NCBI GenBank assembly: GCA_033064195.1
Contig: JARBJD010000063.1
Location: 186,001 to 250,000, forward strand
Direction of reading: 5' to 3'
Length of the DNA: 64,000 bases
DNA from: Blattamonas nauphoetae
Lineage: Eukaryota; Preaxostyla; Oxymonadida
This document shows positions 20,001 through 31,625 of the stretch, one piece after another. Positions within the stretch are counted from its first letter, which is position 1; every line of letters begins with the position of its first letter. The notes under the pieces are model-generated. The model had not been told where the DNA came from. It saw nothing but the letters and a program-made list of their open reading frames with translations, and ran no database searches. The position numbers and the translations under genes are program-made.

Positions 20001-21898
20001 TTGATCTTTCAAACTTCGAAACTGCATCGTTTGTCGAAGTCACCCTTTCCTATCCCTCGAAGCATCCACAGTTTCAATTTCTCACTGCCAAGGATGGAGT
20101 GGATCTTCATGTGAAATTGTGTTCATTTTCTGGAGAATCATCATCTTCAAACGAAGACGCAGATACCAGCAATGTCTGTGACTGGACGATGTCTGTGATC
20201 GACGTTCAAGACACGCCAACGAAGATTGAATTTTCATCATTTCTCTCTCTGCCAATCGGCGCCGTCACAGTCTCTGGGGGATCTCTGACGATTGATGGAG
20301 CGAGTTTCCAAGACAACTCCGCTCAGAACAGTTCATTCCCTTCAGTTCGACGGAATGTTCGATGCTCGAACACTCAAGTGAACGTGACGACTCTAAATGG
20401 GGGAGATGGTGCCGTTTCTGGATCATCGAGCTGGTTCTATGCTGAGGAAGGATGTTCGGTCGTGTCTTCAGTGATCAATCCTCTCTCGCCGTTCTTCATC
20501 CCAACACTGAACAAAACCGAGACGAAAGTGTCGTACAACAAAAAGAGTGGACAATTCACTGTCTCGATCGCTGGTCTTCTGCTGATCCCGTGTGGACTGG
20601 AGCTCGAAGTGTTTGAATTTGACGAGAAGACGAAACGAGAAACCGGGACCAAGAAAATCGTCGACTTTTCAGAGACAACCCCATCGAAATGGACAGAAAC
20701 AGCTCTCATTCTTGTCTTGACTGAATCATCCCTCACGAAAAGCATCAATTCCACCTTCGAATGGCGAGCTCGTTTGAACTATGGCAACGCAATTGCGTCT
20801 ACTGAATACATCACACTGAAGCAGAGTGCTGCGTCTGAGAGAAAGGCCCTCGCTCAGCATTCGATGAAATTCATCATCCCAATTGCTGCCTCTGTTGCTG
20901 CACTCCTCGTCCTCCTTCTTCTCATCTTCCTGTGCTGTCGACGCCGGAAACAGAAAGCCAAGAAGAACGAATCACAACAACTGCTCACGAATCAGGAATT
21001 GGATGTTGGAATCGAAATCAAAGTGGAGGATCTGCCCACCTTCAACAACATTGATGACAACGGTTCGAATCACTTCCCAACACACACCCACATGTCCACG
21101 TGGATCCCAGCCACGAAGGATCAAGATGCTCTGGAAAAAGACGAGAATGTGCCTCAACCAGAGACTTACTCGCCTGACAACATGGTCGAAGCGATGGGTT
21201 GTGGAGAGAAGAAGGAAATTCATGTTGTGGACAGGAGGAACACACTGTACTCTCGTCTTCACTCGAACAACAAGGACACCAGACAACTCCAACGCTTTCA
21301 GGTTCAGTTTCGAGTTGCGCGAGGACTTGAACAGCTCTCTCGATCAGAGACATTCAAAGATCTTCTGTTGAAGTTGAACCCTCACAACATCATCATCACC
21401 GAGACAGACGATGTCTTCCTGAAACTGAAAGAGGATGCTCCGCGAACAGTTGAACAACCAACTCAAAACCAAACGAACGTGACGTCGCCAAAGGATGACT
21501 CTGGACAGCGATGGATGGCACCCGAAGCAGTCACACAAAGTGCCACTGAAGTGAAAGCACCAATTGATCACACAAAAGCGGCGGTTTTTAGCTTGGGCCT
21601 TGTCCTCTGGGAGATTGAAACAGGCGACGTGCCATTCGGCGAGATTGATGGAATCAACGCGCAACGTCAGCTTGGAACTGGGACAAGGCCGAAAATGGAC
21701 AAGCTCCCGTCGGATTTGAAAGATCTTGTGGAACAGTGTCTCGACCTGGACCCGAAACTGAGGCCGTCCTTCAGCACGATCTACGACAAGTTGATCGACA
21801 ACGGGAAGGCGACGAAGCAGATCACGAGCTCCAACGCTGAGTCGTACAAACAACAGTTGGAGGCAAAGCAACGGCAGCTTCCGCATTATTTGGAATAG
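16783..21898 (+). CDS. Giant beta-helix receptor, 3' part: membrane segment and pseudokinase
   Basis: Host sequence resumes after the MITE. It is read in one frame to about 17200 and, past a missing base, in another frame to the stop at 21896-21898 (the long open stretch runs 17165-21898). It holds repeat unit 4, then further beta-helix blocks with CGHFYLYC and CGHSQLPC motifs. A transmembrane helix lies at about 20869-20940 (FIIPIAASVAALLVLLLLIF) and is followed by a basic stop-transfer stretch (CCRRRKQKAKK). The cytosolic tail resembles a kinase C-lobe: LLLKLNPHNIII where HRDLKPxN is expected, then RWMAPEAV, VFSLGLVLWEIETGDVPFGE and LDLDPKLRPSF. I see no glycine loop, no VAIK lysine and no DFG, so it is probably a pseudokinase. 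It belongs to the same gene as 5648-16261. Confidence 0.8.
17058..18634 (+). repeat. Tandem coding unit 4 of 4, one base short
   Basis: The unit is 1,577 bases. One A is missing from a run at about 17200-17203 (four A where the other units have five). The last third diverges and leads into the unique C-terminal region. Confidence 0.9.
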
Positions 21899-22550
21899 TT
21901 GGCTGGCCACTTCCAGTGCATTATGATTGCACTCTTAACATCTATTTCGCAGTGTGCCTTCGGGTGTGCTGTTAGAACACGTCATCTCATGTCACCTCAC
22001 GTCGAATCATCTCATCTTCCCTCAACCACTCAAGTCATCCTCATCGTAATCGTTTCATGTCGCTCGATTCGATGACTCATGATTACTGCCCTCTCAACAC
22101 TTCAGACGTCTTCTTTCCTGATTCACGAGGAGAGCGCAATCTTCATCCACCAACGTCTGCTCTCGCACAAAACGGGCTGCACAGCACTCAGTCTCGTGTG
22201 TGAACGCGGACATTTTCTTTCACGTCATCCACGCACTCTTTCATTTGCCTGGATTTACATTTTATTATCATTTATATTCATTCTTCTTCACTAATCCAGT
22301 GACACTCTCGCCGAACGGTTCATCTTCGTATTTTCATGTCCGGAGAGGCATTCATTCACCATCTGACCCGCTGGGAGTTTTCCAGCACCTTTTTCACATT
22401 CTTCTGTTTCATTTCCAAACAAGGCTCCACTTCACAATGTAACTAATTATCATTTCCAATCATCTCGCCTTTTTCTTAGCGATTCTTAGACCTTATTTCG
22501 GCAAGAACAGAATATAGAGGACCATGTTAGAGATCTTGTTTGAGGGGGTA
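21899..22550. other. Intergenic; no supported gene
   Basis: This is the downstream flank of the giant gene. Short open frames here are unremarkable and none resembles a known protein. Confidence 0.4.
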
Positions 22551-22719
22551 GTGCTACGCGCAGTCCGCGTTTTGACTAGGGGCAGTCCGTTTTTTTGTAC
22601 TAGGGGCAGTCCGACTTTGCTAGGGGCAGTCCGCGTATTGCTAGAGGCAGTCCATCATTTTCTGGGTTATTATTGCAATTTTTCACTCTTTGATTTGAAC
22701 TATGACCACAATTATACAT
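22551..22719 (+). repeat. CTAGGGGCAGTCCG short-unit repeat element, copy 1
   Basis: Five units of about 20-24 bases, each carrying CTA followed by GGCAGTCCG or a close variant, then an AT-rich tail of about 60 bases (TTATTGCAATTTTTCAC and onward). The same arrangement recurs in reverse at 26001-26170. The flanking sequences do not match, so this is a dispersed element. Confidence 0.7.
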
Positions 22720-24946
22720 ATTTTAATTCAAATTCAGTGAATATAGGAAGATTAGTGAATTGATGACTGTTCATGAGGGTATTTGTGTGATCTGTCCAAT
22801 TGTGAGAGACGAGTCTTTTATACGATCAATCAAATCGAAATGACATTGATATAGAAGAGAAAGATGCGATGCAGAGACGGTGGACCATATTATGACCATT
22901 TCAATGTATGGTGAACATCTTTCTTACAGACTCTGTTTCTTGAAATGAATGAAGGGAATCGTGAAAAAAAATTGCAAAAATCTTTCATTTCTCCATTTTC
23001 TCCTGATTTTGATGATTAGTTTTGATCTCGATCCTCCTCTCTCTCGTCTCTCTCAGCCTCGTTCTTCTCGCGGCCTTCCATCAACTTCACCAATCCGGCA
23101 AGTTTAAACCGAAAGAAGGACTCGCAGAATCTGCAGTGTCCCGCTTTCTTTTATTCTCCCCATCTCCTTCTCTTCTTAGCTCGATCTTTTGGTGTCTCAT
23201 CTGCTCTTCCCGATCTTCTCCCTCTCAATCGACGATATTCGTGCCTCCAACACCCCACTCCCCCTCACTCCCTCCCTCTCTTCTTCCGCCTCTCGGAACC
23301 CGACCTCACCCTCCTCTTCCATCTTCACCGCCGACTCCATCCACCCAATCTCACCCTCCATCCATTCGTCCCTCTCACTTGTTTTCCTGTACCCATCCTT
23401 TTTGGAAATGTTCTCCATTCCTGCTCGTCCTCTTCCTCGTCTCTGTTCTTTTTGTCCCTCTCCTACCTCTTCCCAATCTCCTCTAACTCCGACTCGTTCC
23501 TCTCTGCCGCTCCCATCTCACTCTGCAAGTTCCTTCTCAGAGACACCCAAATCCTCCATTGATTCCTCCCTCCACCCGCTCGACACAACAAGCAGCGGCA
23601 ATGTATCTCCCTCACCTCCATCCTTCCGTCCCAAACCCGACCGTCCTCCCCGCTCTCCGCAGCTCTTCGCAAACAGCCCTCTTTCCTTCCTCCGCCTCAC
23701 ACCCCTCAAACACTGCGTCGTCGAACCCGCTCACAAACATCAACAGCGCTCACAAGCCCCATCGGCACCATTCCAACGCGTCTCCCGCCGCTCGGACCTC
23801 TCAGCAGACGTAGCAGACATCTCACCGAAGACGACCACCCCGCAACCCGCCCTCTCAACTCCTCCTCTCGCCTGCCCACCCTCCTTCCTTGCTGTCCCAC
23901 CAGCCGTTGCTGCGTGCGCACTGTCAACCATGTCGTTGTCTCCCGATCGAGACCAGCAGTTCTCCAACAATCTGAGTGACCCACCCAAAACTCAAGAATC
24001 AAAGAAAACAGGAAGAACGACAAAGAAACAGAGCTAACAACGAAAACACAAAATACACCACAACCCTACACACCCCACTTTCAGTCACAGCACTCCCCCA
24101 CATCATGTTCAGATCCGACGTCATCATCACCAGCGCGACTGTCTCTTCCAACGACCCAGCCAGATGAGGCCATACCAAAGGCGACGCTCCTCTCCCTCCG
24201 CCTTCCTTTCTTCCACCTTCACTGGTCTTCGTCGCTTCTGCTGGCAGTACAAAGACACGCGGGAGTTGAGTTCCACTTCTGACATGATCAACATCTAAAC
24301 AGCAAAGAGAATATAGGAACGAGAGTTTATTCCAGATAAAAGGGTGAAAATTACGACGATGATGTGGAGATATGTGTGAGAGAGTGGTTGGTGATCCAAA
24401 ACTGGGTGATTCTAAATGAAATGTTACTTGTCACTATGGTGCGTCTCAAAAAATCAAAAATTGCACAATTTGCATTCAGCTGCTTTCAGGACTGAAAAGT
24501 GCTAAATTTAGTAGATTTTGCTTTGATCGCGTTCGATTGAGCTCTTTTTTGATCAGGACATTTTTTCACATTTATTTCTTCGTAACGTTTCAGAAATCAA
24601 AGAGGTGGTGGTAAACGACATAAAAAATCGGATTTGTGAGAGAAATGCGAATTGAAAACATCTATCATCAAAAAAGCCTTGAAAAGCCTCTCTTGTCCAT
24701 CTCGCTTCAAACATTGAGAATCTCTATGCAATTTCTTGTGTGTGTCGGAATGGCGTATTTGTGACATGAATGTGTAGGAACAACACGTTTAATGGTTTGC
24801 TACAGAGGAGGGAGGCAGATCAGAAAAAGCGAGTTCACTGTGAGAAGAGAAGAACGGGATCACCAGATCTGAATGAGACACCTGTTGGAAAAGAGTTGAA
24901 AAAACTCGAAATCACACTAAAACATTGAGATGTCAAGTGTTGTAGT
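22720..24946. other. Ser/Pro-rich open stretch and AT-rich spacer; no firm gene
   Basis: At 23022-24037 the plus strand is C/T-rich and open in overlapping frames. The translations are Ser/Pro-rich with no domain, and the longest frame has no ATG near its start. It could be the end of a disordered protein but I cannot support one. 24040-24946 is AT-rich. Bases near 24386-24430 resemble 25770-25820 in reverse, and both encode a WVILNE-like peptide. Confidence 0.35.
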
Positions 24947-24954
24947 TGGATCTG

Positions 24955-25475
24955 CAGGCTTCTGATTTGATCCCAGTGATCCCAGTCGGATCTGATCCCA
25001 CTAAATACCTACAATACCATTTCGTTTCTTTCATTTCAAAAAAGTCTTCTTATATATGATATTTGAATGGAAAAAAAAGTAAAAAGGAAAATGGTCACTT
25101 CATAGATCATGAAAATGCAAACTTTGGGTGCTGCTGTTTCAGTTTGTTCTACAACAATAATTATAAAAACAAGTCGATAATGCGTTATTATGTCTTCTTT
25201 GATGGTTTTTTCTCACTGACTAAAGTCAATGAAGGGAATACATCGAAAAAAGAAGTGTTGGTGATTGTGATCGTGCGTGTTTTTGGGAAATAAGAGCTGT
25301 CTGAAATATTGAAGAGCATTATGTGAAAACAAGAAGTGAATTGAACATGATTAATGAAGTGATAATGAGAAAATCTCAAAGGAAAAGAGTTGAAATTTGA
25401 TCTCAGTCCAAATTTAGGCACTGACATCAATTGATCTCAGTTTTACCTATTTTGATGGGACTACTCAGATGCCTG
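24955..25475 (+). mobile_element. hAT-like MITE, copy 2 (521 bp)
   Basis: Nearly identical to the copy inside the giant gene and of the same length. It is flanked by a different, perfect 8-bp duplication, TGGATCTG, at 24947-24954 and 25476-25483. The two different duplications show two separate insertions rather than one segmental copy. Confidence 0.85.
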
Positions 25476-26000
25476 TGGATCTGAGTTGTTGGAAAGAATG
25501 ACCTGGAAATTAAGATGAGAATATATTTACTGTTCAAACGATGGGGGTCGGCTTCAAATGATGTGTAAGAACGAGGTACTTGTACAATTTTGGGGGAATA
25601 TGCAAGTTTGAGCGAAGGAGGATAGCTGAAAGAAGAAATCAGAAGAAAAAGATGGGATGAAGACTCAGAAAAACTGAAAACACCTTAATCATGTCGAAGG
25701 AAGGAGAATATGAGCGCTCTGAAAATTACATAGAGTTTCTGCTCGTGTGGCAGAAGAAAATACGCGGGTAACAATTCATTTAGAATCACCCAACTTTTTG
25801 TGGTCAATCCTGGATTGAAATGGATAAAATGTTGTTCATCATCTCTTTCTTGTGTTTCATCCTTCATCGTTGGTGCTATTCGGATAGTATTGACACTTTC
25901 TATCTCATATACTTGATTTTCGGTCAGATCAAACAAAATGACCTCTTTCTCGCTATCAATTTCCGAATCTGGTTGATTTCGCTGCTACTGACTTCGAAGA
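25476..26000. other. Intergenic; small unplaced minus-strand frame
   Basis: A frame at 25685-25936 (minus, 83 codons) has no recognisable domain. Nothing else is evident. Confidence 0.3.
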
Positions 26001-26170
26001 TGTGTAATTGTGCTCATGGTGCAAATCAAAGAGTGAAAAATTGCAATAATAACCCAGAAAATGACGGACTGCCTCTAGCAAAGCTCGGACTGCCCCTAGC
26101 AAAGTCGGACTGCCCCTAGCACAAAAAAACGGACTGCCCCTAGTCATTACGCGGACTGCGCGTAGCAACA
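26001..26170 (-). repeat. CTAGGGGCAGTCCG short-unit repeat element, copy 2
   Basis: Reverse-oriented relative of 22551-22719, with the same run of short CTA...GGCAGTCCG units and the same AT tail. It sits at the end of a decayed gene fragment. Confidence 0.7.
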
Positions 26171-26199
26171 CCCTTGTTTGAGGTTGAGTGAGTGTGTTG

Positions 26200-26700
26200 A
26201 GGGTTGGTGTGGGTGAGGCTGGCGGAGAAGTGAGTGTACTCTCCCCCATTCGAGAAGGCCGTTGAGTTGTTGTCGTAGATATCAAACGTGATTTTTGTCT
26301 TCTGTTGGTCCTCAATTGTGTCAGAACCAAGACTCAGCAAATGTGTGAATTTGAGGGCACCCGATCCGCTCCGTAGTCTTCAGACAGACTCAACATAACG
26401 ACGAGACTCAATCAGTTTCCCAAAGTCACTGTCAACTCTTGGTTGGTCTTCTTCTCCACCAACTCTGCAATCTTCAGGATACTGTCACGAGGAGGGATGG
26501 AGAACCTGACAAAGTTGCTCTCGTCGTGAATTGGATGGTGAGTGGAGAAGCGTGCGAAGTGAGTGGATGAGAGGGTTGATGTGTGGTGGCCTTTGAGAGT
26601 GTTCGACAGATGTTGGTTTTGTTCGTATTCGATGTGAATCTCACCTTTGACAATGGCATCACAAAGCTCTTCCCAGTTCAGCTCTGTTTCCTTCGGCTTC
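26200..26700 (-). pseudogene. Decayed fragment of an unrecognised protein gene
   Basis: The minus strand reads as protein-like sequence in pieces: CDAIVKGEIHIEYEQNQHL, then NFVRFSIPPRDSILKIAEL, a stop, and a further piece reading KITFDIYDNNSTAFSNGGEY in another frame. Stops and a frame change make it non-functional as it stands. The downstream end abuts the short-unit repeat. I do not recognise the family. Confidence 0.4.
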
Positions 26701-27044
26701 TCTCCTCTGCATTCTCAATGGCTTAAGTTCTGTATCTTGAAAGGAACTGAGAAAAAAGTGAAAGAAAGATTTGGGCAGACAGATGACAGCTGGTACCAAA
26801 AAGATTTTGTCTCAAGGGTTCATACCAAGGAGTTTCGACGTTCGGCGACAACTATTTCAGTGATAGAGGATGAAGAAGTTCGATCAAATGCCCATTACTT
26901 TTTGTGTAAAGTTCGATCGAGAAATGATAATGTGAGATTAAGAGTTAAATCGCTGAATTGAATGATCAAAATCTGATTTGTTAAAATTCTGAAGAAATCG
27001 TGAGAATAGACTTGTCATTGATTCGAATTTCAGATTCAGCAAAA

Positions 27045-27157
27045 TATACTTCGGAGAAATGGTAAATCTAGATTATGGGTTCCGAAATACCTCCGGTCAG
27101 TGACCGTCAGTACTTTTCGATGAAAACTGACCGGTCAGTGCCGGTCAGACAAGCCTA
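27045..27157 (-). repeat. GACCGGTCAGT dispersed repeat, copy 1
   Basis: Read on the minus strand, it begins TAGGCTTGTCTGACCGGCAC and continues through ACTGACCGGTCAGT, AAAAGTACTGACGGTCAC and a CATTTCTCCGAAG segment. The same order appears at 37559 and 38754 on the plus strand. It is rich in imperfect palindromes around CCGGTCAGT. Confidence 0.75.
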
Positions 27158-27158
27158 T

Positions 27159-27189
27159 CAGCCCCCCCTGCTCTTGAGCGGGGGGGCTG
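27159..27189. repeat. GC-rich hairpin
   Basis: Ten bases CAGCCCCCCC pair with GGGGGGGCTG. The loop itself contains GCTC and GAGC, which can extend the stem past one unpaired T. It stands out in AT-rich surroundings and touches the outer end of the dispersed repeat at 27157. Confidence 0.7.
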
Positions 27190-27494
27190 TGAAGACGACC
27201 AGACATTCTGAAAAAGTGACTGGAAAAAGGATCGGGTGAAGTGTAGATAAATTGGTAAAACCACTTTCCGAACTTTTTTCTCAAAGATTCGGAGTAATTT
27301 AAGATTATTTGCCCTTATTTCTGAAGAAAAAATGGTAAACAAATTGTTTAAATCATTTTATTCTGGAGAATGTTGGTGACATCCACTCGCCAGAAGAATG
27401 GGTCTCGATCAACGACTCAGAAATCGGCTTCCTCACATGAATTAATGTTCTCTTCTTCACAATGATCCTAATTTTCATTGTCAATCTAGACTTG

Positions 27495-27535
27495 GTTGAC
27501 CGGCCAAAAGTGCCGGTCAGTGTCAGTTCATTATT
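27495..27535 (+). repeat. Partial GACCGG...CCGGTCAG repeat
   Basis: A short stretch containing GACCGGCCAAAAGTGCCGG. It matches, in reverse, the repeat at about 43905-43945. Confidence 0.5.
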
Positions 27536-27640
27536 CATCAAAGTGTCGGATCTCTTCTGATGGTGAAAGTACCTGCTATCAATGAGACACGGGAAATTTG
27601 GTCGAAATTCATCGGTGGTCGAGTATTTTGATCTTGCATA

Positions 27641-29174
27641 CCGTAATTGGACAACCCCTACAAATTGGAAAACCCTTCCACCGATGAATAGGACACAAAT
27701 TGTTTGTCTGAATATTTGATTTTTGACTTTTGTTTTTGTTCTCTTTTTTGAATCATTGATAAATTTTTATTCGTTGATTTAGATTGAAATGAAAGTTAGT
27801 CTATTTTCCTTACATTGACTTCGAATGGAGGGATCTTCCCTCAATTTTGTTCATGCGTTCCTTCAGAACTACCTTTTTTTTTACTCTCGCCAAATTGTTC
27901 CATGACAGTATTGTCACTTTCTGAATAGTCATTGTTCTTTTGTTCTCACTCTTTCTCCATTTCCTTGCAGAACGTTGGACCAAAAAGTTAGACTCCAAAA
28001 TGGAATGAATATTGTGCCAAAGTAAAGGCGTATTTGAAAAAGACAATTTTGTCCGGGATCATCCAATCCATCACTGGAATTCATAGTCGATCCTGTCTCA
28101 AGGAACAAGTTGAGCTGAAGAAAGATGTCACCCCTCCGATGGTCCAAAAGAAGGTCTTTTTCCTCCTATTCCATCTTTTTCGATCCAAAACATTTTGGTT
28201 GGATCTTCTATTCCAAAAACGAGGCTGATCGAACTCGATGACAGCTGGGCATGGAATTTCTCTGATGCAAATCCCGATCTCTTGTTCTCTCGTCCTATTC
28301 ATATGGATGCGCCAATAATCGCTGCTCGCAAGCAACAAAACATGTCTGAGTGGATGACTCTATTGAATACTGGGATTGATGAATTCTGCATACCGAATGA
28401 TCTTATTTTCGACTACGACGAAACAGGGTTTTCAGCCATCCAAGATTCAAGAGTACCAGTGATACACTTGTGTACCCTCTGAAGACTCAGCCAAGTGAAT
28501 TTAATTCACTTCGCACTTCAGTTCGCATGCCAGAAGGCGTTCACGATCGACACCTTCTCCTTGTCGTTTCGCCGCTGTGGAATCTTGGATAGAGATGTTT
28601 CTCATCACCTCCAGAGACTTCCAGACAATCCTGACACAGTCAAAAAAGGATCTTTCTCCCAACCAAGTCAAAATGGTGACTGTTCGTATGCCGGCATTCG
28701 TTCTGTAATCAGTGGTGGAATCCTTCTGACGTCGACACCGTCGATGGAGAAGATGAAGATGAAAGAGACGAAATAGAAAACAAGGGAAGAACGGAAAAAA
28801 GGAGAACGATGAATTGAAGAAGAATGACAAACTTCGAAAGACAACTTTGAGTCAGCGACCCAGAGCAACCATGAAGCCTATTCCACCAGAACGAAAGAAA
28901 GTAAAGAAGCCCAGAATGAAGCGGACAACAATGACAACTCGATCTACAACGAGAAACGGGATGAACAAAATTGAGGGAAGATCCCTCCGTTCGAAGTCAA
29001 TGTAAGGAAAATAGACTAACTTTCATTTCAATCTAAATCAACGAATAAAAATTTATCAATGATTCAAAAAAGAGAACAAAAACAAAAGTCAAAAATCAAA
29101 TATTCAGACAAACAATTTGTGTCCTATTCATCGGTGGAAGGGTTTTCCAATTTGTAGGGGTTGTCCAACCACGG
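27641..29174 (+). mobile_element. Pogo/Tc1-mariner-like DNA transposon A, degenerate
   Basis: Terminal inverted repeats of about 214 bases (27641-27854 and 28961-29174) start CCGTAATTGGACAACCCC at the left and CCGTGGTTGGACAACCCC at the right. TA dinucleotides flank both ends (27639-27640 and 29175-29176), the duplication expected of Tc1/mariner/pogo elements. Inside, the plus strand keeps transposase pieces: LIFDYDETGFSAIQ at about 28400-28450, which matches the first catalytic Asp block of pogo-type DDE enzymes, then FRRCGILDRDVSHHL at about 28570. Stops and frame changes break it, so it cannot be autonomous. Confidence 0.75.
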
Positions 29175-29245
29175 TATTTTCGAAATGATAGTAGTGTAAA
29201 TATACCCCGCCATATCAAGAATCCACGATCTGTGAAAGGATAAAT

Positions 29246-29620
29246 CACAAATGGTCTCACTAAGAAAAAAATAAAGTTTTTTAGATTTATTTGACGACAC
29301 ATCTTTGAGAGTGCCTCATATCGCCCTATAGGAAAATACACACCTGTTTTGAAACTTTTTGGGGTCATTTCTCCACGAAAAGACGTCCTTTTTGGACCGA
29401 AGAAAAAGCGTTTTTATCGTATCTATCTCGATCAAAGACACTCAAAAAAAATGGGTTTTTATTTTTTAATGGGCGAAAAATTGCGTTTTTTCACATCGTC
29501 CCAGATACCCACCATTTTGTATGAATTTGATTTACTATAAAGTCATCTCACAAAAAGACGATTCATCCAAAAAATTCATCAAAATTGGTTCACAGGTAGT
29601 GAAGATATTGCCGAAACACT
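29246..29620 (+). repeat. Unclassified dispersed repeat R1, copy 1
   Basis: About 370 bases, diverged but collinear with 35697-36063. Shared blocks include ACTAAGAAAAAA, TCATTTCTCCAC, GACGTCC, ACCGAAGAAAAAGC and TTTTTCACATC. It has no coding content and lies between transposons A and B. Confidence 0.55.
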
Positions 29621-29643
29621 TTTTTCTTGGGCAAAACGGGGTA

Positions 29644-31625
29644 CTATCGTTCAACCCCCAAATTCTCAAACCCACAACATTTTGAGAGTGAGTCCCATTT
29701 TGTTCTCAAGTTTTCTTCCTAGTGTTTTCTCGTTTCAATTAGTAATTTCCCTCATCTCGTCTTTTCGCATTATTAATCAGGTTTGAGTCAAAAAATTGAA
29801 GAAAATTCGAAAGACTTTCCTGAACGTAGTGATCTTCCCTCAATTTTCGAAAGGCAAGTTCTCGCCAGTTTCTTCTCTTCAAGTGATGGGAATCACTCAG
29901 GCAGAGTTGGCTCAATTTGACCAATGGTTGGAATGTCAAGTTGATGCGAGTCGATCCATCACAGTCAAAGACGCTCAGTCAAAGGTATCTCGCATTTGAC
30001 TCTTTCATAGAATCAATGTAGCTCGAAGATATGCATACCTCATCACAAAACGAGGTGACAAGGCAGATACAGATAGCACCGAACTGGACACATTCATCAC
30101 AAATAAAAATCAGGCTTTTATGGATTTCCTTCGTTTGCTGCTGCAGTCTTCACATGGCTCCAACCAGCAATCATGAAGAATAAAAAGAACACAAATCAAA
30201 CCAGTCAGTGGGCAGTGTTCTATATGTCTCTTTTGTCATACATTCAACTTCAACTCTGAGAACTTGTTTTGATGGCAGGAATCTAAGACGAGACAAAATG
30301 AGTGAAAATTGAGACGAACCCATGATTCTTGAAAGGACCAAATAAAAGCAGAACTCCACACCGACGAGCTATCGAACGAGAGCTCGGAAAACGGGAATAT
30401 TTCGGCTTATCGCGGGCTGAAAAGGTCATTCGAATCGAGAAAGCGCTGAATCTCAAGAAGGGTGTAGTGAACAGAGTGGTGGGTGCGGGGCGCAGTTCTG
30501 TTTGGCGAGCAAGAAAGGTGGTGGCAAATCGACGGGATTTAGGCGTCACTGGGCGTCCGAACCGACTTCACAAGACTCAAAGCTATAGTTCGGACGCCGT
30601 GGATGAGCTGGTTGTTTCCACCCCAACAGGAATGGAAGCTACAAAATACTAATCCAAAATCCTATTCATCTCCTTACACTACCCCCAAACACGACCAATC
30701 TTTTGCAACCGTTGGACGACATCCCCTTCAGGACGTTCAAAAAGTCGTTTTACAACTCATATACTGGCTTTCCAAGAAGGCTTCCGCATAAAGTGCATAA
30801 AACCAACATTCTCCAACTGTGGTTTCTTTCCGATTTCAGAAAGCAATCCAACAAACAAGCTGAAACGACAGAGAAAGAAAGAATGGATTGTCCCGGCTTT
30901 TGGACACACTGTTCACCATTCCACATCCATTCTCACAAGTTGAACATCGGAGAGAGATTACATGAGTTCTCCAAAACTCAGTTCAGACCGCCTTCAGAAG
31001 ACAGATCATCGAAGCTGCTTTCAGAAGATGTGGAATCCATCCACTGGATTTGAAACCTCTTCTGGACAGACTTTCGAAATAAGATAAAGAAACAGAGAAT
31101 CAATTGCAGTCACCAGTTCGAAAGTTTGCTGACGCATCTTTCGCATCAATTCAACTAGTGGTGACATCCGGAGTACTCCTGACAACATATGAGTACATTT
31201 CTGAGAAGAGGAGGAATGAAAATGAGACAAAAGAGCGGGCAACCAGGCGTGAAATCAGGAAAGATCCAAAAGTAAAGTTGGGGATCCAAAAATACAAACC
31301 AAAAACCTTTAGAAAAAAAAATGTGAAAAAAACTCAACCAGCTCTAAAACCAAGAATGAATGGAATAAAACAAAAACAAAACTTATACAAGGCCGTACTC
31401 AGGAGTAGGCAGACAAATGATAAAAAGGGGAGATCACATCGTTCAGGAAAGTCTTTCGAATTTTCTTCAATTTTTTGACTCAAACCTGATTAATAATGCG
31501 AAAAGACGAGATGAGGGAAATTACTAATTGAAACGAGAAAACACTAGGAAGAAAACTTGAGAACAAAATGGGACTCACTCTCAAAATGTTGTGGGTTTGA
31601 GAATTTGGGGGTTGATGAACGCTAT
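29644..31625 (+). mobile_element. Pogo-like DNA transposon B, degenerate
   Basis: Inverted ends of about 195 bases (29644-29840 and 31431-31625) share CAACCCCCAAATTCTCAAAC and onward, with TA at 29642-29643 and 31626-31627. Transposase pieces lie on the plus strand. A basic helix-turn-helix-like stretch falls at about 30329-30600 (SRAEKVIRIEKALNLKKGVV). LQPLDDIPFRTFKKSFYNSY at about 30700 matches the pogo block after the catalytic core. IIEAAFRRCGIHPLDLKPLL at about 31000-31060 matches its C-terminal AFR..GI.P motif. SGVLLTTYEY parallels SGGILLTSTP in element A, so the two are relatives. Several frame breaks. Confidence 0.75.

Noticed and set aside
23022-24037. Ser/Pro-rich protein gene
   Set aside because: No ATG near the start, no domain, and a pyrimidine-rich strand that keeps frames open by composition.
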